NCBI GenBank assembly: GCA_036745875.1
Contig: DAIOFH010000176.1
Coordinates: 1-6,123 of the forward strand
Direction: 5' to 3'
DNA from: DAIOFH01 sp036745875
GTDB taxonomy: Bacteria; Planctomycetota; SZUA-567
DNA: 6,123 nt
Shown one piece after another: positions 1 through 4,561 of this stretch. Every line of letters begins with the position of its first letter. Position 1 is the first letter of the stretch. Below the pieces are notes generated by a model that did no database searches, was not told the origin of the DNA, and saw nothing but the letters and a program-made list of their open reading frames with translations. The translations under genes were made by a program, and so were the position numbers.

Positions 1-15
1 CCTGTTTTGTGGACT

Positions 16-57
16 TTTAAAGAAAAGCGAACAAACCGCCGTTTGCTTTTCTTTAAA
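16..57 (-). terminator. Hairpin, probable terminator of the potD pair
   Basis: A 13-base arm at 16-28 is perfectly complementary to 45-57. An inner CAAAC/GTTTG pairing (32-36 with 41-45) can form instead of the last two outer pairs and closes a CGCC loop. Read on the minus strand, the hairpin starts about 75 bases after the stop codon of the second potD gene, and its descending arm is T-rich, ending in TTTTCTTTAAA. The U-run lies inside the stem instead of after it, so this is not a textbook terminator. It could act in both directions or protect a 3' end. Seen: the inverted repeat. Inferred: the terminator role. Confidence 0.5.
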
Positions 58-132
58 GTTTCCAGGCTTCCGATTTCAGTCGCGAATGCGGCAAATATGG
101 CCGGGAGGCAAAAATGCGGCAACGGCATGGCG

Positions 133-1221
133 TCATTCCTCGTTGAGGGTGATTTCGGCGGGCGCGACCTCTTCCCAGAGCCGTTCATATAGTTCCAGCG
201 CCACCCCGACGTCCAGGATGGGTTCGCACAGGGCAAGGGTGGCGTCAGATGCGGAAAAGGTGGGATTGTCAAGGACGTTGGCGGGAAGTTTCGCGACCGC
301 CTCCGGAACCGGCATATAATAATGAATTGCTTCCATGTTGCGCGCGGCATAATCAATATCGAGAAAATGGTCGATAAATGCGTGCGCAAGATCCTTTTTC
401 TGTGAACCGGCAAGGATGACAAAGCTGTCGCAGTTGACGGCAGTGCCTTCCTGCGGCACGAAAAAGCCGATATCCCGGTTGATTTCCATCAATATCGCGA
501 TGTCGCCGTTATAGGCATGGGCGGCGATAAGTTCGTTGGACCCGAGCCCGAGATTCGACTCGTCGACTTCGAAGCGGCTGATGTTGCTTTTCCATTCCAT
601 AAGCACAACGCCTGCTTCCTCTATCTCCCGCGGATTTGTAGTATTGAGGCTATAACCCAGGTATTTGAGCGCCGCGCCGATTGTCTCCCGCATGTCGCTC
701 AGGAGTGTCATGCGGCCGCGCAGATCGGTATTGAAGAAGATCGTCCAGCTTGACTCGACATCCTCGATCAAGGCGCGGTTATAGCCGATGCCCGTTATGG
801 TTCTGGTGTAAGGCACGCTGAACTTCATGTTCTCGTCACCCGCCAGGACGAGGAACGAGCGGTCCAGGTTGACCGCATTGGGCAATAAATCATGGTCTAT
901 GGGGGCGAGCATGCCGCTTTCGTGCATTTTCCAGGCCATATAGGCGGAGGGCGTTACTATGTCTATGTCCAGGTCGGCTCCGCTCGACTCCAGGTCCGCG
1001 TACATTTCCTCATTTGAATTGAAATAGTCGAACGAAACATGGCAGTCGTACTTGTCTTCGAAAGCCGCGACGACATCCTCGGAAAAATAGTCGTTCCAGG
1101 AATAGACGTGCAAAATAGGCTTTTGCGCCTCTCCCGCCCGTAGCGGCGACAATACGCCGCACAGGAGCAAAACGGCGGCGAGGACGACTTTTTCCATGGT
1201 GGGTATGGGTATGTTTTGCAT
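133..1221 (-). CDS. potD: Periplasmic polyamine-binding protein, PotD type (second of tandem pair)
   Basis: This is an extracellular solute-binding protein of the PotD/PotF family (about 362 residues; family members are usually 340-370), which delivers spermidine or putrescine to an ABC importer. The start is taken as ATG at 1221 because AGGTGA (1227-1232) sits five bases upstream. A GTG at 1230 overlaps that site, and an ATG at 1197 lacks one. Residues 1-32 look like a Sec signal peptide with likely cleavage after A-G-E-A. The LLLC segment does not fit a lipobox, so the protein is probably soluble in the periplasm. Family landmarks are the first strand with W42 and Y45, T-P-S-A-Y (S92, Y94), D-M-R-E (E179), Y-N-G-D (Y237) and D265. 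By alignment from memory with E. coli PotD, the two binding-site tryptophans W229 and W255 are Y237 and N263 here. It is closely similar to the upstream gene throughout and probably cotranscribed with it. Exact ligand unknown. Confidence 0.9.
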   Translation of the reverse strand: MQNIPIPTMEKVVLAAVLLLCGVLSPLRAGEAQKPILHVYSWNDYFSEDVVAAFEDKYDCHVSFDYFNSNEEMYADLESSGADLDIDIVTPSAYMAWKMHESGMLAPIDHDLLPNAVNLDRSFLVLAGDENMKFSVPYTRTITGIGYNRALIEDVESSWTIFFNTDLRGRMTLLSDMRETIGAALKYLGYSLNTTNPREIEEAGVVLMEWKSNISRFEVDESNLGLGSNELIAAHAYNGDIAILMEINRDIGFFVPQEGTAVNCDSFVILAGSQKKDLAHAFIDHFLDIDYAARNMEAIHYYMPVPEAVAKLPANVLDNPTFSASDATLALCEPILDVGVALELYERLWEEVAPAEITLNEE

Positions 1222-1226
1222 GAATT

Positions 1227-1232
1227 TCACCT
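1227..1232 (-). promoter_or_regulatory. Ribosome binding site deciding the second potD start
   Basis: The minus strand reads AGGTGA, five bases before ATG at 1221. It lies in the 21-base gap after the stop codon of the first potD gene, which supports reinitiation or coupled translation. It also argues against the GTG at 1230, which falls inside the motif. Confidence 0.65.
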
Positions 1233-1242
1233 ATCGCCGCAA

Positions 1243-2295
1243 TCAATCCGAGGCTTTCACCGTATCCCAAATCCTGCTGTATTTCGCATTGTCCGCGCCG
1301 AGGTCGCGGATGACCTCGCACTTTCGGAGCAGTTCGGCGTCGATGTTGAACGCCGGGCTGTTTTTAAGTTCGTCCGGGAGCTGATCGACGGCTTCCGGGT
1401 TTGGCATGTAATAACGGATGCCTTCCATGTTCAGCGCGGCCGCCTCGGGATCCAGGAAATAATTGACGAACGCGTGGGCCAGGTCGGGCTGTTTGCTTCC
1501 GGCAAGGATGACAAAATCGTCCGTCGTCATCGACGAGCCTTCTTCGGGGACGAAAAAGTCGATTTCGTCGTTTTCCTGCATGATCAGGGCGGCGTCGCCG
1601 TTATAAACGTGGATCAGAAAAAATTCTCCCGACCCCAGGCCGATCTTCGCCTCGTCGACCTCGAATTTGGCGAGGTTTTTCTTCCATTCAATGAGCAGTT
1701 TTCCCGCCTCGGCGAGTTCGGCGTCCGCGGTCGAGTTGATGCTGTAGCCAAGGCATTTCAACGCCGCGCCGATGGATTCTCGCATATCGTTCAGCATGGT
1801 CGCGCGCTTGAGGATGTTGGGGTCGAGGAAGACGTTCCAGGTGTGTGGGAGTTCGCCCAGGCGCGCCTTGTTGTAGCCGACCCCTGTGACTGTGCGGGTA
1901 TAAGGGATGCTGTAGGCGAAGTCGGGGTCCCCGGTCAGGGGGGCGAAGGTCATGTCGAGGTATTCCATGTTGGGGAGCTTGGCATGGTCGAAATTCTGGA
2001 TCAGGCCTTGTTTGTCCATGACTGCGGACATATACGACGATGGCGTGATGACGTCATAGCCACCCGCGCCGGCCTTCAATTTGGCATACATCGCTTCGTT
2101 GGAGTCGAAATAATCGATCGCCACCCGGCAATTGTTGGCGTCTTCGAAGTCGGCGATCACGTCGGGATCGAAATAATCCGACCAGGTATAGACGTGCAGG
2201 ACGGCTTTTTCACCCGAAAAGCCTTGGCAGGCAACAACAAAGCTGAACAGAATCCCCAGAAAGGCAAGGGGAAAATACCCGTATGGCGTACGCAT
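1243..2295 (-). CDS. potD: Polyamine-binding protein, PotD type, possible lipoprotein (first of tandem pair)
   Basis: This is a PotD/PotF-family solute-binding protein of 350 residues that should capture polyamines or a related cation for an ABC importer. The start is ATG at 2295, eight bases after GGAGAG (2304-2309). A longer frame opening with TTG at 2358 has no ribosome site and would start upstream of a natural signal sequence. Residues 1-22 form a hydrophobic signal ending V-V-A-C, which fits a lipobox with C23 lipidated; ordinary Sec cleavage near G28 is the alternative. Landmarks are W38 and Y41, P-S-S-Y (S86, Y88), Y-T-R-T (132-135), D-M-R-E (E173), Y231, D259 and Y-Y-M-P-N-P near 295-300. 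Where E. coli PotD has tryptophans at the ligand (W229, W255), this protein has Y231 and T257, so specificity may differ. It is the first gene of a two-gene unit. No transporter ATPase or permease is in view. Confidence 0.9.
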   Translation of the reverse strand: MRTPYGYFPLAFLGILFSFVVACQGFSGEKAVLHVYTWSDYFDPDVIADFEDANNCRVAIDYFDSNEAMYAKLKAGAGGYDVITPSSYMSAVMDKQGLIQNFDHAKLPNMEYLDMTFAPLTGDPDFAYSIPYTRTVTGVGYNKARLGELPHTWNVFLDPNILKRATMLNDMRESIGAALKCLGYSINSTADAELAEAGKLLIEWKKNLAKFEVDEAKIGLGSGEFFLIHVYNGDAALIMQENDEIDFFVPEEGSSMTTDDFVILAGSKQPDLAHAFVNYFLDPEAAALNMEGIRYYMPNPEAVDQLPDELKNSPAFNIDAELLRKCEVIRDLGADNAKYSRIWDTVKASD

Positions 2296-2303
2296 TGATT
2301 GGG

Positions 2304-2309
2304 CTCTCC
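2304..2309 (-). promoter_or_regulatory. Ribosome binding site of the first potD gene
   Basis: The minus strand carries GGAGAG eight bases before ATG at 2295. This chooses that start over the in-frame TTG at 2358. Confidence 0.7.
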
Positions 2310-2357
2310 AAAAAATAAAGGGAAAGTATGGATTTATCGCAAAACCGCTTAAAAACA

Positions 2358-2372
2358 AAAGATCTGATCTTT
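2358..2372. promoter_or_regulatory. Perfect 15-bp palindrome, candidate operator
   Basis: AAAGATC and GATCTTT flank a single central base, giving a perfect 7-bp inverted repeat. It lies three bases downstream of the proposed -10 element of the potD pair, about where transcription would start, and about 60 bases upstream of the first start codon. That position would suit a repressor site. The palindrome is seen directly; the operator role is inferred, and no regulator gene is in the window. Confidence 0.35.
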
Positions 2373-2374
2373 GT

Positions 2375-2402
2375 ATATTAATATGAAATCACAACGGTGC
2401 AA
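2375..2402 (-). promoter_or_regulatory. Candidate sigma70-like promoter of the potD pair
   Basis: On the minus strand, TTGCAC (2397-2402) is followed after 16 bases by TAATAT (2375-2380), inside a very AT-rich stretch that includes the palindrome ATATTAATAT (2375-2384). The -35 match is weak (only TTG agrees) and the -10 is moderate. Placement roughly 80 bases upstream of the ATG is plausible. Confidence 0.35.
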
Positions 2403-2487
2403 TGGGAAAGTTCCATTCAAGGCGATAATCTCTCCATCTTGCGAAATTGGTAACGGCATTTGACCTGTCCGCTGCCTTCCCGGTCAC

Positions 2488-2559
2488 TTCCGATAATGCG
2501 GTTTTTTTGAAATTTTCCTGAAGGAAAAACGAAATTCCGTCGATCAACTATTATCGGAA
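2488..2559. repeat. Widely spaced 10-bp inverted repeat with a nested palindrome
   Basis: TTCCGATAAT (2488-2497) is perfectly repeated in inverted form as ATTATCGGAA (2550-2559). Near the centre of the 52-base spacer lies a second inverted repeat, TTTTCCT-GA-AGGAAAA (2513-2528). The element sits 30 to 100 bases upstream of the lipoprotein start. It could be a folded leader RNA, paired operator half-sites, or chance in AT-rich DNA. I could not place a convincing promoter for the lipoprotein gene; TATTAT at 2549-2554, overlapping the right arm, is the best -10 but has no matching -35. Confidence 0.4.
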
Positions 2560-2591
2560 CATTAAACCAGGTTTTGCGATGGGAGAGGAAA

Positions 2592-3425
2592 ATGAAAACA
2601 AGAAAACCTATTCTCTTTTTGATTCCCGCTCTGCTGGCACTTGTCGCCGGCTGCTGCGAAAATACGGGAAATTGCACCCCCTGCGGAACTCCAGCGGTGA
2701 GGCAGGTGCGTAAAGCCGAGGTCAATGGCGTGTCTGTGTACCGTCTTGGCCAGGGGATGACCGCCAATACCACAGCGGTCAGGCTCGCGGCCAATGTCCC
2801 CGGCGGCTGCCCGACCGTCTGCAACGGGCCGGTGCCGCCGTGGTTCGGACTGCAATCCATGCCGCCCGACCGCCAAGTGGTTGTGGCCAATTGTGTGGTC
2901 AAACCCGAGGAACCAAGGGCAAGGGCGGTATCGATGATTGCCCCCGCCCCGGGGAATCCTGGACCAGTTTGCTCTGAAAGCACGTTCTCCCCGATAGTCT
3001 GCGCTCCGGACCCGAACATGGGCGCATGCTTTACCCTGCCGGAGAGTCGGGAAGCGGCGGCGACGCCGGACATCGAAATATACGTTCCGAATGGCGGAAC
3101 GCTGGAAAAGCTGGCTGATGTCCCCGCCGCCGTGGATGTGGCCCCGGCCGTCGTGGAACCCGCGGCCAAGGCGGATACGGTCTTGGAAAAGGCCACGGAC
3201 GAGGTTATGGTATATGTAAAAGAGGAAGAGCTCAAGGCCGATGTGCCGGTGACGGCAAGGGTGGAGAAGGCTCAGCCGGTCGTTACGGAAACAGCCGACG
3301 ACATGCCTCCCGTGTTCCGCGAAGGCACGACGGACAAGGCTGCGGAAGAGATTTTGTCCAGCGCCAAACACAGCGCCAACCTTGACGGCCTTGCTCCTGT
3401 GGAACTGCCGCCGGAGTTGAAATAA
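2592..3425 (+). CDS. Cysteine-rich lipoprotein of unknown function
   Basis: I do not recognise this family. The start is ATG at 2592, just after GGGAGAGG (2581-2588); a TTG start at 2574 would cut into that site. The 277-residue product has K and R at positions 2-5, a hydrophobic stretch 7-19 and the lipobox V-A-G-C, so C21 should be lipidated after signal peptidase II cleavage. All ten cysteines (21, 22, 28, 31, 73, 77, 101, 127, 137, 146) lie in the first 146 residues, with C-x-x-C at 28-31 and C-x-x-x-C at 73-77. This N-terminal part is also rich in Pro and Gly. Residues 155-277 lack cysteine and are rich in Ala, Val, Glu and Pro, like a flexible or extended spacer. No enzyme motif is visible. 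The pattern suggests a disulfide-stabilised envelope domain tethered to a membrane, with a disordered tail; that is inference. It appears to be transcribed alone, ending at the terminator 3525-3570. Confidence 0.8.
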   Translation: MKTRKPILFLIPALLALVAGCCENTGNCTPCGTPAVRQVRKAEVNGVSVYRLGQGMTANTTAVRLAANVPGGCPTVCNGPVPPWFGLQSMPPDRQVVVANCVVKPEEPRARAVSMIAPAPGNPGPVCSESTFSPIVCAPDPNMGACFTLPESREAAATPDIEIYVPNGGTLEKLADVPAAVDVAPAVVEPAAKADTVLEKATDEVMVYVKEEELKADVPVTARVEKAQPVVTETADDMPPVFREGTTDKAAEEILSSAKHSANLDGLAPVELPPELK

Positions 3426-3524
3426 GGCGGTTGACGGGATTGACGACAGACCCGGTCATATAATACCATGAATTTCCGGGCAGCTCCAAAATGTACGGAA
3501 TCATTGGCCGGTCGAATGGAAAAT

Positions 3525-3570
3525 TGCCCGCCGTCTTGCCAAAAGCGATTCGGCGGGCATCATTTTTTCT
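3525..3570 (+). terminator. Intrinsic terminator after the lipoprotein gene
   Basis: TGCCCGCCG (3525-3533) pairs perfectly with CGGCGGGCA (3551-3559) around a 17-base loop, and TTTTTT begins three bases later. It lies 100 bases after the lipoprotein stop and 126 bases before the H-protein start, so it should separate the two transcripts. An upstream CGGGCA (3477-3482) could compete for the left arm (see findings). Confidence 0.7.
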
Positions 3571-3580
3571 GACATTTTTC

Positions 3581-3620
3581 TTGACAATCGGGCGCTCAAT
3601 AACTTCCATAGGTTTATAAT
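3581..3620 (+). promoter_or_regulatory. Possible promoter region of the H-protein gene
   Basis: A perfect TTGACA (3581-3586) and a perfect TATAAT (3615-3620) lie just after the terminator, but 28 bases apart, which is too far for one sigma70 promoter. TATAAT may act with a poor -35 near 3592-3597 or with an activator. The location suits the H-protein gene, whose start is about 75 bases further on. I found no recognisable glycine riboswitch in 3426-3695. Confidence 0.3.
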
Positions 3621-3695
3621 TTATTGCGGGCGGCCAATTGCATCGGAAGGGCTGGCATCGGTTGATTCGTGGATTCTACATGAGGGGAGCGACAG

Positions 3696-4085
3696 ATGGC
3701 AAAGGTTGTTGACGCTGACAACATTCGTTATACCCGTGATCATGAATGGGTCATGATGGAAGAGGCGACAGCGACACTCGGCGTTACTGATTATGCCCAG
3801 TCGGAATTGCCGGATATAAACTTTGTCGAGTTGCCGGCGGAGGGTTTGGAGGTGAATGCCGGGGATGAAGTGGTCGCGATCGAGTCCACCCGTGATTCAG
3901 CCGCCGTTTTATCGCCTTTGGACGGCACGGTGGTCGAGGTGAACACCCTTTTGGAAGAAAACCCGGAATTGCTGAACAGCGATCCTTATGGCGACGGGTG
4001 GCTGATTCGTCTGGAGATGACGGATGTCACCACCTGGCAGGACCTGCTGACGGCGGAAGAGTACGAAGAATACGTCGGCGATTAA
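3696..4085 (+). CDS. gcvH: Glycine-cleavage H-protein homologue lacking the lipoyl lysine
   Basis: In the glycine cleavage system the H-protein carries, on a lipoyl-lysine arm, the aminomethyl group made by GcvP to GcvT and then to the lipoamide dehydrogenase. This 129-residue protein has normal length and family landmarks: H-E-W (16-18), G-V-T-D-Y-A-Q (29-35), F-V-E-L-P (43-47), S-P-L-D-G (73-77), V-V-E-V-N (79-83) and the D-P-Y-G-D-G-W turn (96-102). The start is ATG at 3696, six bases after AGGGGAG. In the lipoyl hairpin the usual E-S-V-K is E-S-T-R: the lysine position is R66 (codon CGT at 3891-3893). E63 (-3) and G77 (+11), both conserved around the site, remain. The only lysine in the protein is K3, so no nearby lysine can substitute. 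It is probably a non-lipoylated paralogue with another role, or a degenerating copy, although the reading frame shows no other damage. gcvT and gcvP are not in the window. Confidence 0.9.
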   Translation: MAKVVDADNIRYTRDHEWVMMEEATATLGVTDYAQSELPDINFVELPAEGLEVNAGDEVVAIESTRDSAAVLSPLDGTVVEVNTLLEENPELLNSDPYGDGWLIRLEMTDVTTWQDLLTAEEYEEYVGD

Positions 4086-4100
4086 AAATTTTGATTTTTC

Positions 4101-4137
4101 GCGAAGGATTTTTCGCCGGGTAGTGGCGAAGGATTTT
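4101..4137 (+). repeat. Two direct copies of a 12-base repeat
   Basis: GCGAAGGATTTT occurs at 4101-4112 and again at 4126-4137, a 25-base period. The second copy supplies the right arm and T-run of the hairpin. The first copy, with the flanking self-complementary TTCGCGAA (4098-4105), could pair in a competing way. It may be a small local duplication. Confidence 0.55.
4109..4137 (+). terminator. Probable weak terminator of the H-protein gene
   Basis: TTCGCC (4112-4117) pairs with GGCGAA (4125-4130) around a 7-base loop. Two G-T wobbles and an A-T pair extend the stem to 4109-4133, and TTTT follows. It starts 24 bases after the stop codon. The T-run is short, so termination may be leaky and some transcripts might continue toward the porin. 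Confidence 0.5.
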
Positions 4138-4254
4138 CAGAGACGCTCCGGGATCGTGCGGATTATGGGCATATTAGCGGTCCGGCAGAGTCAAAAAAAT
4201 ATACGGTTGTTTGCAGCTCTTGAATTATCAGTATGTTACGAATAGTGGTTTGTC

Positions 4255-4283
4255 TTGACAGAAGAGGCTTCATCTGGTATGGT
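4255..4283 (+). promoter_or_regulatory. Upstream sigma70-like promoter (P1) of the porin
   Basis: TTGACA (4255-4260) is a perfect -35 box, followed at exactly 17 bases by TATGGT (4278-4283), a four-of-six -10 box. Transcription would start near 4290, giving a leader of about 270 bases before the porin. It could also start a small RNA, for which I see no further evidence. Confidence 0.5.
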
Positions 4284-4374
4284 ATTGGGTCTTCCGGGGA
4301 GAGAGTCTCATATATTCTTCGACGGAAAACGCGGGAAAATTCAGTTTGATCAGATTTTTTTTGAAAGAATTATA

Positions 4375-4403
4375 TTGACGGCAAGCAAGAATATAATTAT
4401 AGT
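4375..4403 (+). promoter_or_regulatory. Downstream sigma70-like promoter (P2) of the porin
   Basis: TTGACG (4375-4380) and TATAGT (4398-4403) are 17 bases apart and each match the consensus at five of six positions. A T-run and AT-rich DNA lie just upstream, as in strong promoters with an UP-type element. Transcription would start near 4410, leaving a leader of about 150 bases. The TATAAT at 4392-4397 is only 11 bases from the -35 box and is less likely to be used. Confidence 0.55.
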
Positions 4404-4547
4404 TTGGTAGTGATGTAATCCTGAATGGTGGAGTTGTATTTTGTTTCTGCAGTACTTTGGGATTTCAATTGGGAAATAGTTAGCAGCTACATTGTCTTGT
4501 TTCTTTTTGTGTGGTTTGTTGAATGCCCTGATTTTGGGGCCTTCGCG

Positions 4548-4556
4548 AGGAGGAGG
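4548..4556 (+). promoter_or_regulatory. Very strong ribosome binding site of the porin
   Basis: Three consecutive AGG units (4548-4556) end five bases before ATG at 4562. The full AGGAGG match at ideal spacing fits an abundantly made envelope protein and fixes the start. Confidence 0.85.
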
Positions 4557-4561
4557 AAATT

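Larger units (their letters stand above)
4086..4561. other. AT-rich 476-base gap without a supported gene
   Basis: No convincing protein or stable RNA gene is visible here. It holds a hairpin just after the H-protein gene, a 12-base direct repeat, two sigma70-like promoters pointing at the porin, and a long porin leader. Bases 4138-4254 show no structure I can name. The stretch is clearly more AT-rich than the flanking genes. Confidence 0.6.

Noticed and set aside
85..122. Direct repeat AATGCGGCAA at 85-94 and 113-122
   Set aside because: There are only two 10-base copies with no associated structure; too little to call a functional element.
1216..2298. Long open frame on the plus strand covering the first potD gene
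   Set aside because: It lies exactly opposite a clear PotD family gene, has no ribosome site and shows no recognisable protein features. It results from codon bias of the true gene.
2417..3371. Two overlapping minus-strand frames opposite the lipoprotein gene
   Set aside because: Both have implausible composition (Ser/Thr-rich or Arg/His-rich). The plus-strand frame has a lipobox and a ribosome site.
3426..3695. Glycine riboswitch upstream of the H-protein gene
   Set aside because: Looked for because such riboswitches often precede gcv genes. I found no tandem aptamer-like conserved segments, only a terminator and a possible simple attenuator.
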